DNA of 64,000 nucleotides, taken from the NCBI GenBank assembly GCA_009667805.1, contig CM019065.1, positions 16,380,952 to 16,444,951 on the forward strand, in the 5' to 3' direction. A program made the position numbers and the translations under genes. Numbering within the stretch: position 1 is the first letter of the stretch; each line of letters starts with the position of its first letter. This document shows positions 22,796 to 35,560 of this stretch, piece by piece. The notes beneath the pieces were generated by a model. The model made no database searches, was not told the origin of the DNA, and worked only from the letters and a program-made list of their open reading frames with translations. Origin of the DNA: Leptobrachium leishanense. Taxonomy: Eukaryota; Chordata; Amphibia; Anura; Megophryidae.

Positions 22796-23388
22796 AAATA
22801 GAACACAGCGATACATAAATAGAAGAGATATATACATACATTAATAGAACACAGCGATACATAGAGATATATACATACATAAATAGAACACAGCGATACA
22901 TAAAGATATATACATACATAAATAGAACACAGCGATACATAAATGAGATATATAATACATACATTAATAGAACACAGCGATACATAGAGATATTATACCA
23001 TACATTTATAGAGAACACAGCGATACATAGAGATATATACATACATTAATAGAACACAGCGATACATAGAGATATATACATACATTAATAGAACACAGCG
23101 ATACATAGAGATATATACATACATTAATAGAACACAGCGATACATAGAGATATATACATACATAAATAGAACACATAGATACATAAATAGAGATATATAC
23201 ATACATTAATAGAACACAGCGATACATAGAGATATATACATACATAAATAGAACACAGCGATACATAAATAGAAGAAAGAGATATATACATACATAAATA
23301 GAACACAGCGATACATAAATAGAAGAAAGAGATATATACATACATAAATAGAACACAGCGATACATAAATAGAAGAGATATATACATA
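22796..23388. repeat. 39-bp minisatellite, left block
   Basis: Units of about 39 bp, gaacacagcgatacatagag plus atatatacatacattaata, with length variants. The array is split by the solo LTR at 23389-24469 and continues beyond it in a more degenerate form. Confidence 0.9.
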
Positions 23389-24469
23389 TGTAGCGCTGTG
23401 CTAAAAATCTTGCTGTGGCAGTACCTATTTTTGGCCACAAGATGGAGACTATCGCAATCAGAGATACTGGACATTGGGACCACAATAACTGGCATGCTTT
23501 GCAAGAAGCCAGGAAGTGGGTGGAGACTGGACACTTACATCCTCTGCCTTGTGGAGAAAGTTCCAGAGCGCGCCAGGGGATGAGAGAAAGCAGACGCACT
23601 GAGGAGACCGCTGGAGGAGCTAGGCCAAAGCCCGAGGGAGACCTGTAATTCCTATTTGGGTCACTCAACCTGAGGAGAAGGAGACTTGCCAGTACCCAGA
23701 CAACAGCTGCAGACCGGCGGAATCGAACGGAGAGCAGGCGGGGAGCTGGACAAGCTGCATGAAGGTAGACAACGGATCCGGCCGCTAGTATCCCAGTCAA
23801 AATCGGGTGGAGAGACGTCCTGGGTCAGCGGAGCCTAAAGCAGTCATCAGATGGGTGAGAGGCCTCCAAGGCTGTTTGTATGATTAAAGGACGCTCTGCT
23901 GTTTTTCTCTTTTAAGTTCACAGGGCCCCAACTGACTAGTCGAAGACTTTCCTTTAATAAATTCACTGGCCAGTTGAACAGTACCCGGGTACACACACAC
24001 ACACACACACGGATACGCTTCTCACATTCTGGAATTTAACTTGTACAGGACTCATTTCCTTTTACGAATCGGAACGGGGGTTAAGGACAAAGATACGTTC
24101 CGAATACATTTTTCTCTTTTCCGCTGCGCGTTTGCCGTAATATGAAAGGGATTGTATGTTTGGGGTTTCGCTACGTGTCCCTTTTTCTGAATTATCGGGA
24201 AATTGCATTCTTTTATGTTCGGTCGCGAATATTTTATTTTCCGAAATACGAAGCCTCGTGTTTCGTTTCTTTTCCGCTGCGCGTTTTACCGTAATACGAA
24301 AATATTGTAATAACTCTTGTAAATACCGTGTTTCAACATCTGCTCAAGATTTTAGTAAACTATTTAAATGATAAAAACTCACAACTGTGTTGGAGTATAT
24401 TTATTCCCTAGTGCGGGGAGACTGACCCGTGGTTCATTTTCAGCGGCTCCTCCGGGAGTGAGCGCTACA
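23389..24469 (+). mobile_element. Solo LTR of the PNMA-like gypsy family
   Basis: It starts tgtagcgctgtgc and ends gagcgctaca, with inverted ends tgtagcgc/gcgctaca. It aligns in order with the LTR at 12342-13289 (ggtgagaggcctccaaggc, cacagggccccaact, gcggctcctccggg) but is clearly diverged and about 130 bp longer. There is no internal region. It sits inside a minisatellite, so the flanking atacata on both sides cannot be trusted as a target duplication. Confidence 0.85.
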
Positions 24470-24990
24470 CATACATAAACAGAACACATAGAAAGAACAC
24501 AGGCAGAAAACAGAGGTAGAACAGATATGGAACACAGAGATGGATACATAAATAGAACACAGCAATATATACATAAATAGAACAAAGAGATAGAACACAG
24601 AGATACATAAATAGTACAGACATAGAACACAGAGAACACAGAGCTAGATACATAAATAGAACAGAGAAAGATACATACTGTATATGTACAGATATAGAGC
24701 AGAAAGAGAGCAGAGAGATAGAACACAGAGAAATAGAGCCCAGAGATAAATAGAACAGAGATAGAACACAGAGATACATAAATAGTAGGGATAGAACAGA
24801 GAGCACAGAGATACATAAATAAAACAGAGAAAGATACATACTGTATATGCACACAGATATAGAGCAGAGAGAGCACAGAGATAGAACACTGAGAAAGAGA
24901 AATAGAACCCAGAGATAAATACTTACGACATAGATCACACAAATATAGAGCACAGAGATATTTAGATACAAATAGATATATCAAGATGGC
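24470..24990. repeat. Degenerate minisatellite, right block
   Basis: Words such as atacataaatagaacacagaga recur with irregular spacing. It looks like an eroded extension of the 22796-23388 array. Confidence 0.8.
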
Positions 24991-27900
24991 TAGATATTTC
25001 TCTAAGAGATTGATATCTATTTATCTGTCATGATCTTTGTATATCTGACAGATATTTAGATACACATATACAGATAAAGGTAGATCAAGATAGATAGATA
25101 TAACAGAAATAGATATTTAGATACCAACACATAGATCTAAGAGAGAAAGAGAAAGAACAAATATATAGATTGATTGATACAGATAGACAGATGTAATAGA
25201 TACAGATAGATGAAGGGATCAAGTGGATATAACCGATACACAGACAGATCAATAAAGATAAATAGATATCAGACAGACCGATAGATATACAGATCAATAG
25301 ATGTCAGACAGATAGATATACAAATCAATAGATGTCAGACAGATAGATATACAGATCAATAGATGTCAGACAGATAGATATACAGATCAATAGATGTCAG
25401 ACAGATCAATAGATGTCAGACAGATAGATATACAGATCAATAGATGTCAGACAGATCAATAGATGTCAGACAGATAGATATACAGATCAATTGATGTCAG
25501 ACAGATCAATAGATGTCAGACAGATATAGACAGATCAATAGATGTCAGACAGATATACAGATAAATAGATGTCAGACAGATAGATATACAGATCAGTAGA
25601 TGTCAGACAGATAGATATACAGATCAATAGATGTCAGACAGATATACAAATCAATAGATGTCAGACAGATAGATATACAGATCAATAGATGTCAGACAGA
25701 TAGATATACAGATCAATAGATGTCAGACAGATCAATAGATGTCAGACAGATAGATATACAGATCAATAGATGTCAGACAGATAGATATACAGATCAATTG
25801 ATGTCAGACAGATATACAGATCAATAGATGTCAGACAGATAGATATACAGATCAATAGATGTCAGACAGATATACAGATAAATAGATGTCAGACAGATAG
25901 ATATACAGATCATTAGATGTCAGACAGATCAATAGATGTCAGACAGATAGATATACAGATCAATAGATGTCAGACAGATATACAGATCAATAGATGTCAG
26001 ACAGATATACAGATAAATAGATGTCAGACAGATAGATACAGATCAGTAGATGTCAGACAGATATACAGATCAATAGATGTCAGACAGATAGATATACAGA
26101 TCAATAGATGTCAGACAGATCAATAGATGTCAGACAGATAGATATACAGATCAATAGATGTCAGACAGATAGATATACAGATCAATAGATGTCAGACAGA
26201 TCAATAGATGTCAGACAGATCAATAGATGTCAGACAGATAGATATACAGATCAATAGATGTCAGACAGATAGATATACAGATCAATTGATGTCAGACAGA
26301 TAGATATACAGATCAATAGATGTCAGACAGATAGATATACAGATCAATAGATGTCAGACAGATATACAGATAAATAGATGTCAGACAGATAGATATACAG
26401 ATCAGTAGATGTCAGACAGATAGATATACAGATCAATAGATGTCAGACAGATAGATATACAGATCAATAGATGTCAGACAGATATACAGATAAATAGATG
26501 TCAGACAGATATACAGATCAGTAGATGTCAGACAGATAGATATACAGATCAATAGATGTCAGACAGATATACAGATCAATAGATGTCAGACAGATATACA
26601 GATCAATAGATGTCAGACAGATAGATATACAGATCAATAGATGTCAGACAGATAAATAGATGTCAGACAGATAGATATACAGATCATTAGATCAATAGAT
26701 GTCAGACAGATAGATATACAGATAAATAGATGTCAGACAGATAGATATACAGATCAATAGATGTCAGACAGATCAATAGATGTCAGACAGATAGATATAC
26801 AGATCAATAGATGTCAGACAGATAGATATACAGATCAATAGATGTCAGACAGATAGATATACAGATCAATTGATGTCAGACAGATAGATATACAGATCAA
26901 TAGATGTCAGACAGATAGATATACAGATCAATTGATGTCAGACAGATAGATATACAGATCAATAGATGTCAGACAGATAGATATACAGATCAATAGATGT
27001 CAGACAGATAGATATACAGATCAATAGATGTCAGACAGATATACAGATCAATAGATGTCAGACAGATATACAGATCAATAGATGTCAGACAGATATACAG
27101 ATCAATAGATGTCAGACAGATAGATATACAGATCAATAGATGTCAGACAGATAAATAGATGTCAGACAGATAGATATACAGATCATTAGATCAATAGATG
27201 TCAGACAGATAGATATACAGATAAATAGATGTCAGACAGATAGATATACAGATCAATAGATGTCAGACAGATCAATAGATGTCAGACAGATAGATATACA
27301 GATCAATAGATGTCAGACAGATAGATATACAGATCAATAGATGTCAGACAGATAGATATACAGATAAATAGATGTCAGATATACAGATCAATAGATGTCA
27401 GACAGATAGATATACAGATCAATAGATGTCAGACAGATAGATATACAGATCAATAGATGTCAGACAGATCAATAGATGTCAGACAGATAGATATACAGAT
27501 CAATAGATGTCAGACAGATAGATATACAGATCATTAGATGTCAGACAGATATACAGATAAATAGATGTCAGACAGATAGATATACAGATCAGTAGATGTC
27601 AGACAGATAGATATACAGATCAATAGATGTCAGACAGATAGATATACAAATCAATAGATGTCAGACAGATAGATATACAGATCAATAGATGTCAGACAGA
27701 TAGATATACAGATCAATAGATGTCAGACAGATAGATATACAGATCAATAGATGTCAGACAGATAGATATACAGATCAATAGATGTCAGACAGATAGATAT
27801 ACAGATCAATAGATGTCAGACAGATCAATAGATGTCAGACAGATAGATATACAGATCAATAGATGTCAGACAGATAGATATACAGATCAATAGATGTCAG

Positions 27901-30900
27901 ACAGATAGATATACAGATAGATATACAGATCAATAGATGTCAGACAGATAGATATACAGATAAATAGATGTCAGATATACAGATCAATAGATGTCAGACA
28001 GATAGATATACAGATCAATAGATGTCAGACAGATCAATAGATGTCAGACAGATAGATATACAGATCAATAGATGTCAGACAGATAGATATACAGATCAAT
28101 AGATGTCAGACAGATCAATAGATGTCAGACAGATAGATATACAGATCAGTAGATGTCAGACAGATAGATATACAGATCAATAGATGTCAGACAGATAGAT
28201 ATACAGATCATTAGATGTCAGACAGATATACAGATAAATAGATGTCAGACAGATAGATATACAGATCAGTAGATGTCAGACAGATAGATATACAGATCAA
28301 TGAGTAGAATGTCAGACAGTAGATAGACATATACGCAGATCAATAGATGTCAGATAGAAGATATACAAGATCAATAGATGTCAGACAGATAGTGATATAG
28401 GAAATATATTAGATCAATAGATGTCAGACAGATAGATATACAGATCAATAGATGTCAGACAGATAGATATACAGATCAATAGATGTCAGACAGATCAATA
28501 GATGTCAGACAGATAGATATAAAGATCAATAGATGTCAGACAGATAGATATACAGATCAATAGATGTCAGACAGATAGATATACAGATCAATAGATGTCA
28601 GACAGATAGATATACAGATAAATAGATGTCAGATATACAGATCAATAGATGTCAGACAGATAGATATACAGATCAATAGATGTCAGACAGATAGATATAC
28701 AGATCAATAGATGTCAGACAGATCAATAGATGTCGCAGACAGATAGATTAACAGACCAATAGATGTCAGACAGATAGATATACAGATCAATAGAATGTCA
28801 GACAGATAGATATACAGATCAATTAGATGTCAGACAGATATACAGATAAATAGATGTCAGACAGATAGATATACAGATCTGTATATCTATCTGTCTGACA
28901 TCTACTGATCTGTATATCTATCTGTCTGACATCTATTGATCTGTATATCTATCTGTCAGACATCTACTGATCAATAGATGTCAGACAGATAGATATACAA
29001 ATCAATAGATGTCAGACAGATAGATATACAGATCAATAGATGTCAGACAGATAGATATACAGATCAATAGATGTCAGACAGATAGATATACAGATCAATA
29101 GATGTCAGACAGATAGATATACAGATCAATAGATGTCAGACAGATAGATATACAGATCAATAGATGTCAGACAGATCAATAGATGTCAGACAGATAGATA
29201 TACAGATCAATAGATGTCAGACAGATATACAGATAAATAGATGTCAGACAGATAGATATACAGATCAGTAGATGTCAGACAGATAGATATACAGATCAAT
29301 AGATGTCAGACAGATAGATATACAGATCAATAGATGTCAGACAGATAGATATACAGATCAATAGATGTCAGACAGATAGATATACAGATCAATAGATGTC
29401 AGACAGATCAATAGATGTCAGACAGATAGATATACAGATCAATAGATGTCAGACAGATCAATAGATGTCAGACAGATAGATATACAGATCAATAGATGTC
29501 AGACAGATAGATATACAGATCAATTGATGTCAGACAGATATACAGATCAATAGATGTCAGACAGATATACAGATAAATAGATGTCAGACAGATAGATATA
29601 CAGATCAGTAGATGTCAGACAGATCAATAGATGTCAGACAGATAGATATACAGATCAATAGATGTCAGACAGATAGATATACAGATCAATAGATGTCAGA
29701 CAGATAGATATACAGATCAATAGATGTCAGACAGATAGATATACAGATCAATAGATGTCAGACAGATAGATATACAGATCAATAGATGTCAGACAGATAG
29801 ATATACAGATCAATAAGATGTCAGACAGATAGATATACAGATCAATAGATGTCAGACAGATAGATATACAGATCAATAGATGTCAGACAGATAGATATAC
29901 AGATCAATAGATGTCAGACAGATAGATATACAGATCAATAGATGTCAGACAGATAGATATACAGATCAATAGATGTCAGACAGATAGATATACAGATCAA
30001 TAGATGTCAGACAGATAGATATACAGATCAATAGATGTCAGACAGATAGATATACAGATCAATAGATGTCAGACAGATAGATATACAGACATAGATGTCA
30101 GACAGATATACAGATCATATAGATGTCAGACAGATAGATATACAGATCAATAGATGTCAGACAGAATAGCAGATACAATAGATGTCAGACAGATAGATAT
30201 AAGATCAATAGATGTCAGACAGATAGATAGATACAGATCAATAGATGTCAGACAGATAATAGATGTCAGAAAACAGATATAGATATACAGATCAATAGAT
30301 GTCAGACAGATCAATAGATGTCAGACAGATAGATATACAGATCAGTAGATGTCAGACAGATCAATAGATGTCAGACAGATAGATATACAGATCAGTAGAT
30401 GTCAGACAGATCAATAGATGTCAGACAGATAGATATACAGATCAATAGATGTCAGACAGATAGATATACAGATCAATAGATGTCAGACAGATAGATATAC
30501 AGATCAATTGATGTCAGACAGATAGATATACAGATCAATAGATGTCAGACAGATATATAGATGTCAGACAGATAGATATACAGATCAATAGATGTCAGAC
30601 AGATCAAATAGATGTCAGACAGATAGATATACAGATCAATAGATGTCAGACAGATAGATACAGATCAATAGATGTCAGAAGATAGATATACAGATCAAAT
30701 AGATGTCAGACAGATATACAGATCAATAGATGTCAGACAGATAGATATACAGATCAATAGATGTCAGACAGATAAATAGATGTCAGACAGATAGATATAC
30801 AGATCATAAGATGTCAGACAGATAGATATACAGATCAAATAGATGTCAGACAGATAGATATACAGATCATATTGATTCAGACAGATAGATATACAGATCA

Positions 30901-31735
30901 ATAGATGTCAGACAGATAGATATACAGATCAATAGATGTCAGACAGATAGATACAGATCAATTGATGTCAGACAGATAGATATACAGATCAATAGATGTC
31001 AGACAGATAGATAGATCAATCATGTCAGACAGATAGATATACAGATCAATAGATGTCAGACAGATAGATATACAGATCAATAGATGTCAGACAGATAGAT
31101 ATACAGATCAATAGATGTCAGACAGATATATACAGATCAATAGATGTCAGACAGATAGATATACAGATCAATAGATGTCAGACAGATATACAGATCAATA
31201 GATGTCAGACAGATAGATATACAGATCAATAGATGTCAGACAGATAGATAACAGATCATTAGATGTCAGACAGATAGATATACAGATCAATAGATGTCAG
31301 ACAGATAGATATACAGATCAATAGATGTCAGACAGATAGATATACAGATCAATAGATGTCAGACAGATAATATACAGATCAATAGATGTCAGACAGATAT
31401 ACAGATCAGATGTCAGACAGATAGATATACAGATCAATAGATGTCAGACAGATAGATATACAGATCAATAGATGTCAGACAGATAGAATAGATCAATAGA
31501 TGTCAGACAGATAGATATACAGATCAATAGATGTCAGACAGATAGATATACAGATCAATAGATGTCAGACAGATAGATATACAGATCAATAGATGTCAGA
31601 CAGATAGATATACAGATCAATAGATGTCAGACAGATAGATATACAGATCAATAGATGTCAGACAGATATACAGATCAATAGATGTCAGACAGATAGGTAT
31701 ACAGATAAATAGATGTCAGACAGATAGATACAGCA
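24991..31735. repeat. GATA-rich satellite array, about 6.5 kb
   Basis: After a degenerate gata-type lead-in, the array from about 25270 is built from gatcaatagatgtcagacag plus atagatataca (31 bp), with shorter 27-bp and 19-bp versions that skip part or all of the gatagatatac segment. There are more than 200 units. Variants such as gatcagtag, gataaatag and gatcattag recur in similar orders, pointing to higher-order duplication. Several patches have irregular single-base gains and losses. Confidence 0.96.
28877..28972. repeat. Inverted patch within the GATA-rich array
   Basis: About three units read as the reverse complement (ctgtatatctatctgtctga, then catctactgat), flanked by forward units on both sides. 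It creates a local fold-back with the preceding units. Confidence 0.92.
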
Positions 31736-32277
31736 TTTTGGGATAAAAAGAAAAACTTGGAAAAGGGGCAGCAGCAAAAAATGACCTGGCTGAGAATACA
31801 ACAAATATACACACAGTATGTACAGAAAAACGGTTTGGCGTCTCCACCCTACCAGGGTGGCTGCATGGACCAGAAGTAAGGTACCTTGACGTGGCAGGTG
31901 AGGTCGCTTAAAAAGCAGCTTGGTTTCATTAGGTAAGATTCGCCTGACCAGAGGTGACGTGATGTGGCAGGTGAGCTTACACTTTAACGGCCATTCAAGT
32001 AAACGAAAAAAATCGGATTGTGTATTGTCTCACATGGGGCCACAGGAGTGAGCACAAACGACAACCATTTCTTGTTATGTTTTATACATGGAAAAGGCGG
32101 AATACTTGTCCACGCAGCCGCCCTGATAGGGAATAGACGCAAGACTGGTTTTTCAGTACATATATAGTATAGATATAGCAGATCGATCATGATAGAGAAT
32201 CGATCAATAGATCAAGATAGATATAACATAAACACATAAAAATAGATTGCAATAGAGACAGATATAACAATTATATA
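31736..32277. other. Spacer with a short internal duplication
   Basis: Unique-looking sequence in which aggtgacgtgatgtggcagg near 31954 resembles ggtaccttgacgtggcaggtg near 31881, a probable old duplication of about 70 bp. No gene is recognised. Confidence 0.45.
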
Positions 32278-32636
32278 CAGTTAGGTCTATATATATTTGG
32301 ACACAGGCACAATGTTCATACTTTTGGGTCTGTTTGCCGCCAGAATAAAATTAAAACAAAGCAATCCAGATGAATTTGAAGTGCAGACTTTCAGCTTTAA
32401 TTCAAGGGGTTAAACATAAATATCAAGTACACATTTTATACACTGCAACCCTTTTATACACAGCCCCCCCCCCCATTTTCAGGGGTTCAAATATAATTGG
32501 ACAAATGAATATAATCATAAATGTTCATTTTTAAAATTTTGTTGAGAATCTTTTACGGACAATGACTGCCTGAAGTCTGGAACCCATGGACATTACCAAA
32601 GACTTGGATTCCTCCTTTCTGAGGCTTTGCCAGGCT

Positions 32637-32737
32637 CTATCTAGAAAAATGTCGGCAGATAAGAACCTTTCGGCCCATCTAGTCTGCCCAGTTACATGGA
32701 TACTTTACCTGGATTTATCTTTTGTTTGGGTGCACCG
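32637..32737 (-). mobile_element. CR1-type LINE 3' end
   Basis: About 100 bp matching, in inverse, the 3' end of the CR1 element at 36048-37398 (gtcggcagataagaacctt, cggcccatctagtctgccc). It is inserted in the left half of the Tc1 element. Confidence 0.85.
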
Positions 32738-32980
32738 TCTTCAGTTGTTATTTGTTTGTGGCTATTTCTGCCTTTAGTTTTGTCTTCAGCAAGTAAAATG
32801 CAGCTCGATTGGGTTGAGATCAGGTGAGTGACTCGGCCATTGTAGAATATTCCACTTCTTTTCCTTCAAAAACTCCTGGGATGCTTCTGCAGTGTGTTTT
32901 GGATCATTGTCCATCTGTCCTGTGAATCGCCGTCCAAACAACTTTGCTGGATTTGGCTGAATCTGGGCTGACAGTATATT

Positions 32981-33119
32981 TATTTATTTATAAAGGATTT
33001 TACCAGGAAGGATACATTGAGATTTCTATCGTTTTCAAGTATGTCCTGGGTTCAAGAACATTGAAATTTTACAGTCGTTACAGAAATACAAAGTAATAAA
33101 TGCAAGATATCTCTAAACA
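32981..33119 (-). mobile_element. LINE/SINE tail copy (L2-type)
   Basis: A minus-strand tail beginning with (ttta)n and reading ccaggaaggatacattgaga through cctgggttcaagaacattga. It is inserted in the Tc1 element, whose sequence resumes at 33120. Confidence 0.85.
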
Positions 33120-33220
33120 TTGCTGAATTCATCCGACTGCTTCTGTCACATCATCAATAAACACCATTGACCCAGTGCCACTGGAAGCCATGCATGCCCA
33201 TGCCATCACACTGCCTCCAC

Positions 33221-33334
33221 CCAGGGCCGGCGCAGCCACAAGGCAAGCTAGGCGGCCGCCTAGAGCGTAGTGGCCGCCTAGGGCGCAGCCGGGCCCGACC
33301 ACTGAAAAAAAAAAAAAGATTGTTTGTGCACACG
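33221..33334. mobile_element. End of a hAT-type element (cagggccggcgc end)
   Basis: Starts cagggccggcgcagccacaa and continues with gcctagggcg-type symmetry. This looks like a terminal part of a non-autonomous DNA transposon. The other end is not found, so it is incomplete or rearranged. The following satellite may have been part of its interior. Confidence 0.5.
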
Positions 33335-33439
33335 GGGCAGCCGGGGGCGCCACAATTTACTCGCGCGGCACATCAGTCGCTGGCGTGAAGGAGGTGGAGT
33401 CGGAGAGCAGACGAGGTGCCGAATGAGAGAGACGAAGCT

Positions 33440-33554
33440 GTGTGAGCTGGGGCAAATATACCCATGTAAGAACTGGGGCAATATATATATATATATATAT
33501 CCATGCGTGTGCTGGGGTAAATATACCCATGTGAGAGCTGGGGCAATATATCCA
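33440..33554. repeat. 24-bp satellite, first block
   Basis: Units near atatatccatgtgagctggg plus ggca. The array is split here by the gypsy element at 33555, continues at 41127-41339, is split again by a LINE, and continues at 43535. Confidence 0.85.
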
Positions 33555-34454
33555 TGTTACATCCTCAGCCCCTGCTGTGCTTCCTGGGGGGTCTGGGCAA
33601 GGTTCGGTGCCAAGGTCTGGTCGTTTGCCAGCACCTTGTACTGGCCAAGCGGCCTCTGAAGAGACGGGGCCTGGCAAGGTGACGAGAAGCCGCCAGGTTT
33701 AAAACAGGGCACGAGGAGTTGCCTCGTTGCCCTGTCGTGGAGTTTGTTCCCACATCGCTACTTATCCTGTGAATTGATTCATTGTTGCCAACCCGTTTCT
33801 GGATACGATCCCTGCTCCTGCTTTTAACCCGGCTTATTTTGACCATTCTATTGCTGCTTGATTACGATCGCCTGTGTGGTGCTTTGGTGGTGTAACCCCA
33901 TGTTTGCCGCTGGGCTGTTGACACGTTACTGGGGTGTTGTCCCTTCTCATTTGTGGGTATCGTCTGTGGCCGCATTAGGTTCCTATACCCAACCAAGGGC
34001 TCATGTTTCCTTGCCACACATTTCTGTAACAACTGCGATCGAAAGGTACGGTTTTCTGCAACTCATGTTCAGTGTGCACTCCTCGCTAAATATACTCGAT
34101 ACTATACCAACGATAGACCCCGATGTGTAGGTCTTGCCTCTGAATATTATACAGTACCGCTGACCTGCTCCAGATTACCAGAAAACGTTAAAACAGCATA
34201 TTTCCTGACTGCCCTGCAGTCCGTGCAATTCACCAACTGTCTAACGTATCTTTGTGTTTCTGAACGTGCTCTAAGTTTTCTATCGGTCTCGAAACCTTTA
34301 GTGCTTAGTAGCAACTCAGTGGTTTGCTCATTATCCCGGTCTCAAGCATATAAATCTGTAAATACCAAGCAGTGTTTAAACGCCAAAAAGATTTATCAGT
34401 CCTTAAGGATCTCAACTCCGCTACTCTCTAGTGGGCGCTACTCCCCCCGTTACA
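33555..34454 (+). repeat. 5' LTR of the chromodomain gypsy element, with TATA box
   Basis: A 900-bp LTR with a TATA-like tttaaaa at 33698-33704. About 31 bp further on is gccctgtcgtg (33729-33739), exactly complementary to the 11 bases just past the LTR (34456-34466). This places the likely transcript start at or near the self-priming segment. Parts of the LTR (ctgactgccctgcag through the gcttagt block) are shared with the LTR at 58588. Confidence 0.9.
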
Positions 34455-34455
34455 T

Positions 34456-34466
34456 CACGACAGGGC
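34456..34466 (+). promoter_or_regulatory. Putative self-priming primer-binding site
   Basis: The bases cacgacagggc lie 1 bp after the LTR and are the exact complement of 33729-33739 inside the LTR. No tRNA 3'-end complement is visible here. The layout matches the self-priming known for Tf1/sushi-type chromodomain elements. The mechanism is inferred from complementarity and spacing. Confidence 0.7.
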
Positions 34467-34472
34467 CTGATA

Positions 34473-35560
34473 TGGATCTGACTGATTTATCTGTACTAAG
34501 GTCTAATCTGGGTGAAATCATAACTAAGCAAGAAGAGCAAGACCATCGCCTGGATCAATTTGCTCAGGCTTTGGGCCTACTCATGGAGCAATTCAAGAAT
34601 TAGGCCAGGCCTCTCCGCCTCCTTCCCCTGTGGGGAGCCTGTCCTCTCAAGCAGTATCTGTGTACTCTATCGTTGCTACTGGGGTAGCTCATGTCAGTTT
34701 AAAGACTCCTACGTGCTTTAATGGGAGTTTGGGTTCATGCAGAGGGTTTATAACCCAAATTGAGATTATGTTTGAATTGAATCCAAGTATGTGTCTCACA
34801 GATAGAGCTAAGGTGGGTTACGTGATTAGCCACCTAACCGAGAAAGCTCTGCAGTGGGCAACCCCCCTGTGGGAACTAAAGAATCCTGTGGTATAGAATT
34901 ATGCTGAGTTTATGGCTGCCTTACGACGCACGTTTGACCCCACTAGAAGGGCAACAGGGGCAGCTAGGGCGCAATGGCGTATATCCCAGGGCAACCACCA
35001 AGTTGTAGATTACGCTATAGAGTTTAAAACTGTGGCAGCAGAATTGTCATTGCCAAATGATGTGCTTGTTACCGCGTTTCTCGAAGGAATTTCAGAGAAT
35101 ATAATGCATGAATTAGCACGTATGGTATTACCTGAGGAGCTAGAGGATCTGGTGGATGGATTACTGTATAGCTCTCGATGATCAGATGCGTGACAGAAGG
35201 TCTGGTCGTACCAAAGCTCATAAACCTTCTCAGGGGGCCAGTTCTGCTTCTAGGTCTACTCATGCTGTCTCTCCTCCCAGGCCTGTAACCACTGAGCCAG
35301 AGCCTATGATATTAGGTCGTTCTTCTGGTATATCAGGAGAGGAGAGACAATATCGCCTCCGAGAGGGGCTGTGCCTCTATTGTGCTGACAGAGGGCATTT
35401 TCGTTTACAATGCCCCAAGCGACCAAAAAGATCTAATGTGTCGGGAAACGAGCAATGCCTAGAATCCCATGAGAGACAGGTTTTGGGTACTACTACTGTG
35501 TATCTCGTATCTAGTAAAAAGAGAAAGAAAAGATCTCTTCAATTGTTGTGCCTGTGTCCA
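34473..35560 (+). pseudogene. gag gene of the chromodomain gypsy element, broken
   Basis: It starts with ATG at 34473, 7 bp after the primer site (MDLTDLSVLRSNLGEIITKQ, a coiled segment). Stops and frame changes appear near 34600, 34895 and 35180. The middle part (34630-35180) looks like capsid. A CCHC zinc knuckle (CLYCADRGHFRLQC) lies at about 35372-35412. The residues just before it resemble those before the knuckle in the 58588 element. Confidence 0.88.

Noticed and set aside
22794..24984. Minus-strand frames rich in Tyr, Leu, Ile and Cys
   Set aside because: They run across minisatellites and a solo LTR. Hydrophobicity follows from the repeat sequence and does not indicate membrane proteins.
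24991..31735. Possible CRISPR array
   Set aside because: Repeats are contiguous without unique spacers, unit length varies, and the sequence is vertebrate nuclear DNA without cas genes.
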